A stretch of DNA of 64,000 bases from JBPOFM01 sp041391925 (GCA_041391925.1 JAWKNA010000011.1:62001-126000), one strand, 5' to 3'; shown: positions 52,228 to 62,043, counted from the first letter of the stretch. The notes: generated by a model from the sequence alone, not told the origin. Numbers and translations: made by a program.

Positions 52228-52839
52228 TTATCTAATTGTTAGTTTGAACATCTCGTAGTCTTCAATAAAACCGACAAGTTCGTCATGCGGTTTCACTTTT
52301 GCAACTCCAGACGGTGTTCCCGTAAAGATAACATCTCCGATCTTTAAAGTAAAATATTTTGAGATATATTCGATAAGTTCATCAATTTTCCAAAGCATCT
52401 GCGCAGTATTGCCTTCTTGCACAAGAGCTTCATTCTTTTTTAATGAAAAATTAATTTTGTCCAAATCTTTAAAGTTGGATTTTGGCAACCAATTGCCTAT
52501 GACGGCTGCACCATCAAAAGCTTTGGCTTTTTCCCAAGGTAAGCCTTTGGCCTTGAGTTCGTTTTGCAAATCGCGAGCCGTAAAATCGATGCCAAGACCG
52601 ATTTCGTCATAATATTTATGGGCAAATTTTTTATCAATGTATTTTCCAACTTTATTGATTCTTACTAAAATTTCCACTTCATGATGTACATCATTGGAAA
52701 AATCGGGAATAAAAAATGGCTGGTTTTTTAATAATATTGATGTATCTGGTTTTAGAAAAATGACAGGGTCTGTTGGCCGTTCATTTGCCAATTCCTTGAT
52801 GTGTTCCGTATAATTGCGCCCAATGCAAATAATTTTCAT
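52228..52839 (-). CDS. Fumarylacetoacetate hydrolase family protein
   Basis: A 203-residue cytoplasmic enzyme. It begins MKIICIGRNYTEHIKELANE. Metal-binding acids are in HHEVEILVRI, and in GLGIDFTARDLQN. The GDVIFTGTPSGVAKV loop is the family end signature. The short one-domain form resembles acylpyruvate hydrolases and oxaloacetate decarboxylases (FAHD1-like). The upstream part of the HPt-cinA operon begins here. Substrate not certain. Confidence 0.92.
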   Translation of the reverse strand: MKIICIGRNYTEHIKELANERPTDPVIFLKPDTSILLKNQPFFIPDFSNDVHHEVEILVRINKVGKYIDKKFAHKYYDEIGLGIDFTARDLQNELKAKGLPWEKAKAFDGAAVIGNWLPKSNFKDLDKINFSLKKNEALVQEGNTAQMLWKIDELIEYISKYFTLKIGDVIFTGTPSGVAKVKPHDELVGFIEDYEMFKLTIR

Positions 52840-52882
52840 CTTAAAGGAAAAAGTATATTATACAATTTTTACTGAATGTATT

Positions 52883-53659
52883 TCAATTCAGCTTATTATT
52901 TAAAGCCCTTAGCTTAATGGCAGTCAATACTTTCTTGGTGTACAGTGGAAAATCAGCATTCAACAGCCAACCGAAATAACCCGGTTCTTCGTTCAAAACA
53001 TCTTCCACCTTTTTGCCTTTGTGTTTTCCAAAAGAAAAACACTCTTCATTTTTCTTGTTATAAGTGATAAATCCTGCGAAATCAGCAAATTTTTTGCGCG
53101 AACTGAAATCTGCCAAAAATTTGGTATCATTTTCCAACTCGTCGTATTTGGACAACTGCGCTTTCAATACTTCGTAAGTGGCATTGGTATCAGCCTCTGC
53201 GCTGTGGGCATCATCCAAATTTTTATCGCAATAAAACTTATAGGCCGCAGCCAATGTACGCTGTTCCATTTTATGAAAAATAGTTTGTACATCTATGGCT
53301 ACTCTATTTTTCATGTCAAAATCGATATCAGCGCGAAGCATTTCTTCTGCCAACACAGGAATATCAAATCTATCAGAATTAAAACCTCCCAAATCAGAAT
53401 CTTTTATCATAGTATAGACATCCTTTGCAATTTCCTTAAAAGTGGGTTTATCTGCTACATCTGCATCCGAAATACCATGAATGGCAGTCACTTCTTTTGG
53501 AATGGGAATGGTAGGGTTTACCACCCACGTTTTGCTATCTTCTTTCCCGTTTGGATACACTTTTAACACCGAAATTTCAACAATTCTATCAGTGGTGATG
53601 TTGATTCCCGTGGTTTCTAGGTCGAAAAAACAGATGGGTTTGGTGAGATTGAGATTCAT
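52883..53659 (-). CDS. DEDDh 3'-5' exonuclease (DNA polymerase III epsilon-like)
   Basis: A 258-residue exonuclease. Exo I has Asp13 and Glu15 (FFDLETTGI). Exo II includes GGFNSDRFDIPVL. Exo III is DDAHSAEADTNATYEV with the His-x4-Asp pair. After about residue 200 there is a C-terminal extension with FSFGKHKGKKVEDVLNEEPG, a small motif shared with the DUF3820 protein at 19731. The chosen ATG opens directly before the first beta strand; a start 6 codons upstream is possible. Its role may be DNA repair or proofreading in trans. Confidence 0.92.
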   Translation of the reverse strand: MNLNLTKPICFFDLETTGINITTDRIVEISVLKVYPNGKEDSKTWVVNPTIPIPKEVTAIHGISDADVADKPTFKEIAKDVYTMIKDSDLGGFNSDRFDIPVLAEEMLRADIDFDMKNRVAIDVQTIFHKMEQRTLAAAYKFYCDKNLDDAHSAEADTNATYEVLKAQLSKYDELENDTKFLADFSSRKKFADFAGFITYNKKNEECFSFGKHKGKKVEDVLNEEPGYFGWLLNADFPLYTKKVLTAIKLRALNNKLN

Positions 53660-53693
53660 TTTAAAAATTTTGGACAAAGATAATCAGAAATAA

Positions 53694-53720
53694 AAAAGCA
53701 CGGATAGAAACCGTGCTTTT
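53694..53720 (-). terminator. Intrinsic terminator after the E2 gene
   Basis: Stem AAAAGCACGG (53694-53703) with CCGTGCTTTT (53711-53720) and a 7-base loop, followed on the minus strand by a run of six T including the stem end. It lies 32 bases after the E2 stop and just before the exonuclease gene. The + strand reading has only four T, so it mainly serves the minus strand. Confidence 0.85.
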
Positions 53721-53751
53721 ATGATAAGATTCCCACTTGTGCAGGATTTTG

Positions 53752-55149
53752 TTATATTTCTCTATTAGAATCCCAAGCTTCCAAATAATCTTTGACCGCT
53801 TTTACAAACTGTCCACCCAAAGCACCATTGACCACACGATGGTCATACGAGTGCGACAGGAACATTCTGTAGCGAATTCCTATATAATCACCTGCAGGCG
53901 TTTCGACAACCGCAGGAACTTTTCTAATGGCACCAAGCGCCAAGATTCCAACTTGAGGCTGATTGATAATTGGTGTTCCCATGATGCTTCCGAAGGTTCC
54001 AACATTGGTGACGGTGTAAGTGCCGCCTTGAATATCGTCTGGTTTTAGCTGGTTTAAACGGGCTCTATTGGCCAAATCGTTGACACGTTTGGTCATTCCG
54101 ACAAGATTGAGTTGGTCAGCATCTTTGATGACTGGTACAATCAAATTACCATCTGCCAATGCGGCCGCCATTCCAAGATTGATGTGTTTCTTTTTAATGA
54201 TGCTATCACCCTGAACGGAAATGTTCATCATGGGAAACTTTTTCAAGGCTTTTGCCACCGCTTCCATGAAAATCGGTGTAAACGTCAGGTTTTCGCCTTC
54301 ACGCTTTAAAAATTCGCCTTTGACTTTATTTCTCCAATTCCAGATTTCGGTGACATCCGCTTCAATAAAACTTTGAACATGTGCAGAGGTTTGAACGGAT
54401 TCCACCATATGATGCGCAATCAATTTGCTCATACGGCTCATCTCAATGACTTCATCATCGCCACTTGCAACAACAGGGTCAGCTTTCGGTTTTTCAACAC
54501 CATTTGTCTGTTCTTTGGCTACTTGAGGAGTTGGTGGAGTCTCTTTTGCAGATTCCGCTGCAATAGGTTTTTGTATATATGTTTCTTGAGCTGGTGTCTG
54601 TGGTTGTTGAATCTGTGCAGGTTGAGAACTTCTATTTTCTATATATGACAGAATATCGTCTTTGGTCACGCGGCCTTCCTTCCCTGTTCCAGAAATAGCA
54701 TCCAGCTCGGATTGAGACACACCTTCTGCTTTTGCAATATTTCTTACCAATGGTGAATAAAATCGATCTTCAGAAGATGTTACCGGAGCTACCGCAGTTT
54801 TTGCAGCTTCAACAGTTTGTGCAACTTGAGCCACAGAAGCGTTTTCTGCAACAGCAACCTCTTTAATTGGCTCGGCTTTTGGTGCGGATTCTGCCACAGA
54901 GCCCGAAGCTTCAGTTTCTATGATAGCAATGGTTTGCCCCACTTGAACTACATCGTCCACATTGAACAATTTTTCGACCAGGACACCTTCAACTTCACTT
55001 GGCACTTCACTATCAACCTTATCGGTAGCAATTTCCAAAACAGCTTCATCCGCTTCAATGGTGTCTCCAACATTTTTTAGCCAAGAAGTAATGGTTGCTT
55101 CGGCAACGCTTTCTCCCATTTTTGGGAGTTTCAATTCAAATTTTGCCAT
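53752..55149 (-). CDS. 2-oxo acid dehydrogenase E2 acyltransferase (lipoyl enzyme)
   Basis: A 465-residue E2 subunit. The lipoyl domain (1-78) has Lys44 in EIATDKVDSEVPS. A Pro/Ala/Glu-rich linker follows. The E3-binding domain (about 130-170) reads YSPLVRNIAKAEGVS. The acyltransferase domain from about 235 ends with SHSYDHRVVNGALGG, where catalytic His437 is present but the usual Asp of HxxxDG is Asn441. The protein transfers acyl groups to CoA in a branched-chain or related complex. No E1 or E3 gene adjoins it, so the complex must be encoded at several loci. Confidence 0.93.
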   Translation of the reverse strand: MAKFELKLPKMGESVAEATITSWLKNVGDTIEADEAVLEIATDKVDSEVPSEVEGVLVEKLFNVDDVVQVGQTIAIIETEASGSVAESAPKAEPIKEVAVAENASVAQVAQTVEAAKTAVAPVTSSEDRFYSPLVRNIAKAEGVSQSELDAISGTGKEGRVTKDDILSYIENRSSQPAQIQQPQTPAQETYIQKPIAAESAKETPPTPQVAKEQTNGVEKPKADPVVASGDDEVIEMSRMSKLIAHHMVESVQTSAHVQSFIEADVTEIWNWRNKVKGEFLKREGENLTFTPIFMEAVAKALKKFPMMNISVQGDSIIKKKHINLGMAAALADGNLIVPVIKDADQLNLVGMTKRVNDLANRARLNQLKPDDIQGGTYTVTNVGTFGSIMGTPIINQPQVGILALGAIRKVPAVVETPAGDYIGIRYRMFLSHSYDHRVVNGALGGQFVKAVKDYLEAWDSNREI

Positions 55150-55269
55150 ATAATTATTGTAATGGTAATTTTATTCAATTGCTTTGCAAAATTAATTAAA
55201 AATGACAGACTTCCTTATAAAATCATCAGAATTTGCAACGATGTATTTTTCAAAATAACTCAAAAAAAT

Positions 55270-56373
55270 CTAGAATTTAATGACTTCACCTCTACTTCTC
55301 GAACTGTTGCTACCAATAATAAAGTCTGACTCTTTTATGAAGAATTTGTAGCTTACATCAGCTATTTTACTTGATTTAACAATAAAATCAATACTGGTTT
55401 TAAAGGGGTACAATTGAATGTCGAAAATGATTTGCTGGTGATCGGTCAATTCTGGAGCTTTAGAATATAGATGAACAGGTTTATCCAATGTTGATTGCAG
55501 CTTTTCATCCATTTCGTCTGACATTAAAACATAATTTGCAACAACGGTTTTCTCCTGTTTAGGTTTTGGATTTAATAAAATAATCCCTTTAACACCAGCC
55601 CAGATCAAAGCATTATAAAAAGCATTGGGTTTAAAATGCTTTTTGAAGAAAATCTGCATTGCTTCATTGAAGCGTTTTGCATAGATTTTATCTTTTAGTG
55701 TACTTTCGCCTTTAAAATGAATGACTGTTGTGGATGGATTGTAATAATTTTGATAGCCTGCTTTGGCCACTCGATAAGATAAATCCATATCATCGCCATA
55801 CATAAAATAATCTTCATCAAATCCGTTGATTTCATTATAGACATTGCGTTTTAGCAACATAAATGCACCGACCAAAATGTCAACTTCACCAGTTTCATCT
55901 TCATTCAAATGATTAGCATAGTAGGATTTTGAATTGCCCAAAATCTTTTTAATGGACACCAAAGGTGTTGGCACATTCCGTTTACTTTCTGGCAAAAAAT
56001 GACCTTTTCCATCTACGAGTTTACAGCCTACAATTCCCGTTTTAGGCTTTGATTTCGCAAAATCCAACAGTATTTTAAACGTGTCTTCCGCAACAACCGT
56101 ATCAGGATTGAGAATGCAAACATATTCACCTTTGGCTTGTGCCACTCCTATATTATTCCCTTTGGAAAAGCCATAATTTTCTTTGTTTTCAATTAAAATG
56201 ACTTTTGGGAATAATTGTTTGACCATTTGGCAACTATCATCGCTTGAATGGTTATCGACCACGATTATTTCAGCTTCCAAATCTGTAACGGCAGCTTCAA
56301 CACTTTTGAGGCACAACTCCAAAAAGAAGCGTACGTTATAATTGAGTATGATGACTGAAAGTTGCAAAAACAC
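55270..56373 (-). CDS. Glycosyltransferase family 2 (rhamnosyltransferase-like)
   Basis: A 367-residue GT-A enzyme. The N-terminus reads SVIILNYNVRFFLELCL, then IIVVDNHSSDDSCQMV. The DxD-like site is in CILNPDTVVAEDTF, and the acceptor-side ED motif is in FDEDYFMYGDDMDLSYRVAKAGY. This pattern is typical of rhamnosyl- and other cell-surface glycan transferases. The C-terminal 100 residues are an extra beta-rich region. The start codon is GTG, and its G lies on the last base of the recR TAG stop, so it is translationally coupled to recR. Confidence 0.9.
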   Translation of the reverse strand: MFLQLSVIILNYNVRFFLELCLKSVEAAVTDLEAEIIVVDNHSSDDSCQMVKQLFPKVILIENKENYGFSKGNNIGVAQAKGEYVCILNPDTVVAEDTFKILLDFAKSKPKTGIVGCKLVDGKGHFLPESKRNVPTPLVSIKKILGNSKSYYANHLNEDETGEVDILVGAFMLLKRNVYNEINGFDEDYFMYGDDMDLSYRVAKAGYQNYYNPSTTVIHFKGESTLKDKIYAKRFNEAMQIFFKKHFKPNAFYNALIWAGVKGIILLNPKPKQEKTVVANYVLMSDEMDEKLQSTLDKPVHLYSKAPELTDHQQIIFDIQLYPFKTSIDFIVKSSKIADVSYKFFIKESDFIIGSNSSRSRGEVIKF

Positions 56374-56990
56374 TAAAGTTTTAAAGAGGATTCAAAAGGA
56401 ATACGATTCATGATGCTGCGACCTAAAGTAATTTCATCTGTATATTCCAATTCATTACCTACCGAAATACCACGAGCAATCGTTGAAGTTATAATATTAC
56501 TATCCTGAATTTGCTTAAAAATGTAAAAGTTAGTCGTATCGCCTTCCATCGTGGAACTTAACGCAAAAATGAGTTCTTTTATTTTGCCTTGTTTCACCTT
56601 TTCGACCAATGAATCAATGTTCAAGTTGTTGGGACCAATGCCATCCATCGGAGATATCTTTCCGCCCAACACATGATATAAACCTCTAAAAGAGCTGGTA
56701 TTTTCTATTGCCATAACATCTCTAATGTCCTCTACCACACAAATAATGTCATCTGTCCTATGAGGGTTTGCACAAATTTCGCAAAGCAACGTATCACTGA
56801 TATTATGGCAACTTTTACAAAACTTAATCTCATTGCGCATGGTCTGAAGCGCAGTCGCCAATTGATTGGTTTGGTCATTTGGCTGACGCAACAGATGCAA
56901 CACCAAACGTAACGCAGTGCGCTTTCCTATTCCTGGTAATTGCGACATTTCGTTGACCGCTTTTTCGAGAAGTTTTGAAGAAAATTCCAT
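56373..56990 (-). CDS. recR: Recombination mediator RecR
   Basis: A 205-residue protein. Helix-hairpin-helix region LPGIGKRTALRLVLHLL, four-Cys zinc finger FCKSCHNISDTLLCEIC, and Toprim domain with VVEDIRDVMAIE are in the usual order. It acts with RecO/RecF to load RecA on gapped DNA. The stop codon overlaps the GTG of the following glycosyltransferase gene. The promoter should lie in the 182-bp divergent space to the symporter gene. Confidence 0.97.
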   Translation of the reverse strand: MEFSSKLLEKAVNEMSQLPGIGKRTALRLVLHLLRQPNDQTNQLATALQTMRNEIKFCKSCHNISDTLLCEICANPHRTDDIICVVEDIRDVMAIENTSSFRGLYHVLGGKISPMDGIGPNNLNIDSLVEKVKQGKIKELIFALSSTMEGDTTNFYIFKQIQDSNIITSTIARGISVGNELEYTDEITLGRSIMNRIPFESSLKL

Positions 56991-57172
56991 GACTGCGAAA
57001 TTACGATTTTAATGAAAATTTTAGCTGTAAATTTTGAATGTTTCTTTTAAAAACTATAGTAGTTCATTCTGAATCATCTACAAGTTTTCATGAAAATAAG
57101 CATCCATAAAAACCATAAAAGGAAATTAATTTCCTTTAAATTTACTTAATATTGTTGCCACAACATCATATT

Positions 57173-58633
57173 ATGTCGCCAATATCCATTATCCTTTTAA
57201 TTGTTGCCTATTTTGGCTTACTTATTTTGATATCCTTTTTTACAGGAAAAAAATCTGACAACGACACTTTTTTTAAAGCCAATAAATCATCTCCTTGGTA
57301 TGTGGTTGCGTTTGGAATGATTGGAGCATCGCTTTCGGGCGTGACTTTTATTTCAGTACCTGGTTGGATTGAAGCTTCACAGTTTGGATACATGCAAGTG
57401 GTTTTAGGATATATCGTTGGGTATCTCGTTATCGGTACGGTGTTACTTCCATTATATTATAGACTTAATTTAACCTCCATATACACTTATCTTGAAGAAC
57501 GTTTTGGTAATTATTCTTATAAGACTGGCGCTTCATTTTTTCTAATTTCGAGAGTTGTTGGAGCCAGTTTCCGCTTGTATTTGGTGGCCAATGTTTTACA
57601 ATTGATTTTATTCGATGAACTGGGTATTTCCTTTTGGCAAACGGTTACTATCACTGTCTTATTGATTTGGTTATATACCTTTAAATCTGGCATCAAAACC
57701 ATCGTTTGGACGGATACATTTCAAACCTTGTTTATGCTGATTTCTGTAGGAGTAGCGATTTATTTTGTAAGTAGTGAATTGGGTATAGAAGGAGGAAATA
57801 TAATTGGATATGTTTTGGACAACGATCTTTCAAAAACTTTCTTTTTTGAGGATTTTAAATCTGGAAATTATTTTTGGAAGCAGTTCATTTCAGGAGCGTT
57901 TATTGCAATCGTGATGACAGGATTGGACCAAGATATGATGCAGAAAAACTTGACCTGTCGAAGCCTTAAAGATGCTCAAAAGAATATGTTTTGGTTTACA
58001 ATCGTGTTGACCATTGTGAATTTTGTGTTTTTGAGTTTAGGTCTGTTGCTGACAGTCTATGCCCAAAAAAATGGTATTGATGCGCACAAGGACGACTTAT
58101 TCCCCTTGCTTGCCAAAAATCATCTTGGTGCAGGAGTTTTCGTGTTTTTCTTGATTGGATTGATTGCAGCCGCTTACAGTAGTGCAGACAGTGCATTGAC
58201 AGCCTTGACAACGTCATTCAGTATTGATATCCTGAATATCGAAAAGAAACATTCGAAAGAGAAACAAATTAAAATGAGAAAGCAAATCCATATCCTGATA
58301 TCCATATTGCTCATTTTCGTTATCATTTCCTTTAAATATTTGATTAAGGATGAAAGTGTTATTGCAAAGCTTTTTGTATTTGCTGGATATACTTATGGAC
58401 CGCTTTTGGGTTTATATGCATTTGGATTGTTCACTAGGATGACTGTAAAAGATGTATTCGTTCCTATTATTGCAGTTTTATCACCAATCATTTCCTATCT
58501 CATCAGCGTGAACAGCTTGAAATGGTTTGGGTTTGAATTTGGTTTTTTCATTTTAATCCTGAATGGGTTTCTAACTTTCCTAGGTTTACTTTTAATTGCT
58601 CGCAAAGATGCGAAAGCTCGGAATTCTGTGTAA
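57173..58633 (+). CDS. Sodium/solute symporter (SSS family)
   Basis: A 486-residue membrane protein with about thirteen hydrophobic helices. The opening MSPISIILLIVAYFGLLILI is helix 1. Next comes FFKANKSSPWYVVAFGMIGASLSGVTFISVPGW (family signature around the unwound helix, shown in part). The Na-binding helix 8 is IGLIAAAYSSADSALTALTTS. This branch carries substrates such as sialic acid, pantothenate, proline or sugars, and the exact one is unknown. The chosen ATG removes seven residues that lack hydrophobic character. It diverges from recR and is followed by the convergent CoA-binding gene at the next base. Confidence 0.92.
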   Translation: MSPISIILLIVAYFGLLILISFFTGKKSDNDTFFKANKSSPWYVVAFGMIGASLSGVTFISVPGWIEASQFGYMQVVLGYIVGYLVIGTVLLPLYYRLNLTSIYTYLEERFGNYSYKTGASFFLISRVVGASFRLYLVANVLQLILFDELGISFWQTVTITVLLIWLYTFKSGIKTIVWTDTFQTLFMLISVGVAIYFVSSELGIEGGNIIGYVLDNDLSKTFFFEDFKSGNYFWKQFISGAFIAIVMTGLDQDMMQKNLTCRSLKDAQKNMFWFTIVLTIVNFVFLSLGLLLTVYAQKNGIDAHKDDLFPLLAKNHLGAGVFVFFLIGLIAAAYSSADSALTALTTSFSIDILNIEKKHSKEKQIKMRKQIHILISILLIFVIISFKYLIKDESVIAKLFVFAGYTYGPLLGLYAFGLFTRMTVKDVFVPIIAVLSPIISYLISVNSLKWFGFEFGFFILILNGFLTFLGLLLIARKDAKARNSV

Positions 58634-58996
58634 TCAATATTGATTGATACTCAATAAAACTAAGGTACAAGCTTGTTCAAATTCTATATCTTGTTCTTTT
58701 AAAAGAGAATATAATTCAGGATTTTCTGTTCCTGGGTTGAAAATGATTCGCTTGGGATGCAGTGAAATAAGATACTCATAATAGTTTTCTTGATTTTTTG
58801 GGTTCAGATACAGCGTTACAGTATCTATATGAGTATAAGCAACTAATTCTGTGTCAATTTCCACTCCAAAAACCTTTCCTTTTCTAAGCCCAAACGCCAC
58901 CACCTCATGACCATGCTCCACCAATCGATTGATTGCTAAATAGGAATATCGCCCAGGATTTGTTGAGGCTCCAAATACCAAAGTTTTCTTTTTCAT
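58634..58996 (-). CDS. CoA-binding domain protein (YccU/succinyl-CoA-ligase-like Rossmann fold)
   Basis: A 120-residue cytoplasmic protein with the fold of the CoA-binding domain of succinyl-CoA synthetase. It starts KKTLVFGASTNPGRYSYLAINRL, shown in part, with the GAS-x-NP-x-RY nucleotide loop. The rest includes VAFGLRKGKVFGVEID and IIFNPGTENPELY. A family of stand-alone domains of this kind is widespread and has no firm function. Its stop codon adjoins the symporter gene's stop on the other strand with no base between. Confidence 0.9.
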   Translation of the reverse strand: MKKKTLVFGASTNPGRYSYLAINRLVEHGHEVVAFGLRKGKVFGVEIDTELVAYTHIDTVTLYLNPKNQENYYEYLISLHPKRIIFNPGTENPELYSLLKEQDIEFEQACTLVLLSINQY

Positions 58997-59147
58997 CTTG
59001 CTTGTTTGTTAAAAACGTGTTAAGGTCTGTTAAAATGAGTAACACGATTCAAATTTAAGCGTCTATGAAATAACAACCTAATCAGTTGGAACAAAAAAAT
59101 TAACCAATCAGTCACTTCAATTAGTGACATTAACTATCAATCAAAAA

Positions 59148-61631
59148 ATGAAGAAACTTATCTTTTTGTGTGCATTTATGTTAACTGCTTTTATGAATGC
59201 ACAACCATCACAAGCAGATTTAAGAGACGGTTCCATTTCGGGACGAATTATGGATGCATCACTCAACCAACCGCTTCCTTATGTAAATATTATTGTCAAG
59301 ACGCTATCCAATGAAACCATAACCGGAAGTATCACAAAAGACGATGGTACTTTTGAAATCAAAAAAATCCCAGAAGGGAAAGTGATTGTTAACATTCAGT
59401 ATATAGGATTTAAAACCATTTCCAAAACAGTGGAAATTGGTGGCAAAAATTATGACATCAACTTGGGTGACATCATGCTTGAAGAAGATGTTGCCAGCCT
59501 TGACGAAGTAACCGTTGTCGCAGAAGTCACTACCATTCAACAAAAAGTGGATAGAAAAGTCATCAATGTAGGCAAGGATTTGACAACGACTGGGCCAACC
59601 GCTTCTGATATTATGAACAATATTCCTTCTGTCAATGTGGACCAGCAAACAGGTAATATCAGTTTGCGAGGCAATGAAAACGTCCGAGTAATGGTGGATG
59701 GTAAGCTATCGAATGTTCCCGTTGCACAATTGTTGAAACAAATTCCCTCATCCTCCATCAAACAAATTGAATTGATAACCAATCCTTCCGCCAAATATAA
59801 TCCAGAAGGCATGAGTGGCATCATCAATATCATTCTTCATAAAAATACTAATATTGGCTTTAATGGGAATATCAATTTAGGGCTCACCAAGGAAATTTAT
59901 GCCAAATTCAATGGTTCCATTGATATGAATTATCGAAATGGGAAATTCAATCTTTATGGCAACTATGGAAACAACATCGGGAAATATGACAATTACGGAA
60001 CCATTGAGCGGTTGGATGACAATTCGGTACAAAATTTCAATTTTTTCAACAATAATAAATCACACTTATATAAAGTAGGATTGGATTTTTACATGAATGA
60101 GCATAACACCGTTTCTTTCTTTACCAATCAAAATCTTTATGACGGTAAAGGAGCTGGATCTACGGGAATACAATATGTCAATCAACCCTTTCAGCTACAG
60201 CAATTCAACAACATGACCGACAATATTTCTTCCCAATACAATGGTGTCTATAACCATACGTTCAAAAAGGAAGGTGAAAAACTGGATATTGAGGCCGATT
60301 ACAATGTATTTTCTCAAGATGAGGATTCAAATTTTAATTATATAAATTTTTCATTCCCACCAGATTATCAGGATTTTGTTGATACAGACAGAACCCAAAC
60401 TACCATCAACGTGGATTATGTGAATCCATTGTCTGAAAAAGCAAAGTTGGAGTTTGGAGGTGAAGTCCGATTGTTTGATACCAAAATTGATTATACTTCC
60501 ACGGGGCTTTCGGTAAATGAAAACCAAGATGAGATTCCAAACAATGGCGACGAATACATTCCAACGCCGCAAACCGATTTTGATTACAAACGGGATATCT
60601 ATTCATTGTATGCAACGTATGGTAAGACTTTTGAGAAATGGAGCTATCAATTTGGGCTACGGGGAGAAAGCGTTATGGAAGATGCCAATGCCGTAAGGAC
60701 TTTAGAAAATTCAACTGAAGACACTCCATTTGAAAATGATTACTTTCAAGTGTACCCTTCAGCATTTTTTACTTATAATCCAAGTGAGAAAAATACCTAT
60801 CAGGTAAGTTACAGCCGACGTGTGGACCGTCCTGGTTTGGACCAAGTGAATCCAATTAGAGAATGGAGTACGCCACTTATCTCATCTTTTGGCAACACTG
60901 AGTTACAGCCTCAGTTCACAAATTCCATGGAAGTCAATTACACCCGAAAATTGGAAAAAGGTTCCCTCACTGGTGGTCTATTTTATCGCATTGTGGAAGA
61001 CGAAATAAATAGGGCTGTGTTTATTGACCGTTTGGATGTCACAAAAAACATCCTCACATATGACAATTTTGACAACACAACAGCATTTGGGGTGGAATTG
61101 AACGGGAACTTAAGACCCACAAAATGGTGGAATTTCAATTTGAGTTTTGACCTTTATTCCAAAAAACAGAAAGGGATAGCCGAAATATTGACAGTTCCGA
61201 CTGATGAAGCCACAGCAGATGATATTTTAAGACAGACCATTGAAGTAAATAATGTTGTCTATAATTTCAGGATGTTCAACAATTTTAGCGCAACAAAAAA
61301 ATTGAACCTCTCTGTTTTTACCATGTATAGAGGAGAAGAAAAAGGATTGCAATTTACTAGAAAGCCAATGTTTATGGTCAATACAGGATTGCGTTATTCA
61401 TTTATGGAAGATGATAGGGCTACCTTTAGTTTCAATTACAGTGATATTTTCAATACGATGAAATTTGAGTTCGAAGGTGAGCGTCCAACACCGCAAGTTG
61501 GTCAATTCAATTGGGAAAGCAACTCTTGGAATATTGGTTTCTCATATAGATTTGGCGGCAATAAATACAGAGCCTTGCAAAGAAAAAACAGGGATGATAA
61601 CGAAACATCCGGAAGCGGAGGATTTATGTAA
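59148..61631 (+). CDS. TonB-dependent-receptor-like outer-membrane beta-barrel protein with CarboxypepD_reg-like N-terminus
   Basis: An 827-residue protein. Signal peptide 1-19 (TAFMNAQ). A beta-sandwich (about 30-115) begins GSISGRIMDASLNQPLPYVN. A plug-like region (120-225) contains NVGKDLTTTGPTASDIMNNIPS, then VRVMVDGKLSN and SIKQIELITNPSAKYNPEG. A long barrel then ends NIGFSYRFGG plus a polar tail. The plug wording is that of the outer-membrane beta-barrel group (OMP_b-brl_3), distinct from SusC. Ligand unknown. It begins 8 codons inside the longest frame, at the signal peptide. A terminator follows. Confidence 0.9.
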   Translation: MKKLIFLCAFMLTAFMNAQPSQADLRDGSISGRIMDASLNQPLPYVNIIVKTLSNETITGSITKDDGTFEIKKIPEGKVIVNIQYIGFKTISKTVEIGGKNYDINLGDIMLEEDVASLDEVTVVAEVTTIQQKVDRKVINVGKDLTTTGPTASDIMNNIPSVNVDQQTGNISLRGNENVRVMVDGKLSNVPVAQLLKQIPSSSIKQIELITNPSAKYNPEGMSGIINIILHKNTNIGFNGNINLGLTKEIYAKFNGSIDMNYRNGKFNLYGNYGNNIGKYDNYGTIERLDDNSVQNFNFFNNNKSHLYKVGLDFYMNEHNTVSFFTNQNLYDGKGAGSTGIQYVNQPFQLQQFNNMTDNISSQYNGVYNHTFKKEGEKLDIEADYNVFSQDEDSNFNYINFSFPPDYQDFVDTDRTQTTINVDYVNPLSEKAKLEFGGEVRLFDTKIDYTSTGLSVNENQDEIPNNGDEYIPTPQTDFDYKRDIYSLYATYGKTFEKWSYQFGLRGESVMEDANAVRTLENSTEDTPFENDYFQVYPSAFFTYNPSEKNTYQVSYSRRVDRPGLDQVNPIREWSTPLISSFGNTELQPQFTNSMEVNYTRKLEKGSLTGGLFYRIVEDEINRAVFIDRLDVTKNILTYDNFDNTTAFGVELNGNLRPTKWWNFNLSFDLYSKKQKGIAEILTVPTDEATADDILRQTIEVNNVVYNFRMFNNFSATKKLNLSVFTMYRGEEKGLQFTRKPMFMVNTGLRYSFMEDDRATFSFNYSDIFNTMKFEFEGERPTPQVGQFNWESNSWNIGFSYRFGGNKYRALQRKNRDDNETSGSGGFM

Positions 61632-61696
61632 GATAAAAATTTAATGGCCTACGTAATAGTTGATGGTTAGTGTTAATGTTAGGTTGTTAAATAAGA

Positions 61697-61731
61697 AAAC
61701 CCGAAGCTTATAAACTTTGGGTTTTTGTTTT
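61697..61731 (+). terminator. Intrinsic terminator of the TonB-type barrel gene
   Basis: AAACCCGAAG pairs with CTTTGGGTTT (one G-U), 8-base loop, followed by T-rich TTTTTGTTTTT. It lies 65 bases after the stop codon. Confidence 0.82.
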
Positions 61732-61890
61732 TAGAAAAATGTTAAAATTTATAAATTGGCTGATTGAAGTGTAATTATCTGCAACACCAGTCGTCTTTAT
61801 ACAAACACCCCTAGCGAATTTTTGAATTAATTTGAATTAGCCTTCATATTCCATTTAAAATTCGATTAATCAGTGTTTTTATATAAATGC

Positions 61891-61926
61891 AACCCGGAAT
61901 TTCACAAAATTTCGGGTTTTTGTTAT
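61891..61926 (+). terminator. Second terminator-like hairpin
   Basis: A 12-bp stem with one G-U pair, AACCCGGAATTT (61891-61902) and AAATTTCGGGTT (61907-61918), 4-base loop, then TTTTTGTT. It is 160 bases past the first terminator, with no gene between. Confidence 0.75.
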
Positions 61927-61977
61927 AAGTATGTTAAACTTTGATTATCAATGGAATGAAATTCAAATTACAACGAC

Positions 61978-61985
61978 TAAATTTG
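61978..61985 (+). promoter_or_regulatory. Exact -7 type element TAAATTTG in the gene-free stretch
   Basis: Matches TAnnTTTG. No exact TTTG at the correct -33 distance. If used, transcription would begin near 61992 and end at the hairpin at 62044, giving an RNA of about 85 bases. Confidence 0.3.
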
Positions 61986-62043
61986 TACTCAATTTATATA
62001 TTTTCCCCCTATGATTTTGATATAAATTGATTAATAGCAAAAT

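Noticed and set aside
53021..53566. Long frame (181 codons) opposite the exonuclease gene
   Set aside because: It is antisense to a clear DEDDh exonuclease, and its product has no family character. Long opposite-strand frames are expected from the codon use of the real gene.
55402..55412. Third copy of the TGTACCCCTTT element
   Set aside because: On the minus strand 11 bases match, but it lies inside the GT2 coding sequence, does not continue as TTGT, and is not near a promoter.
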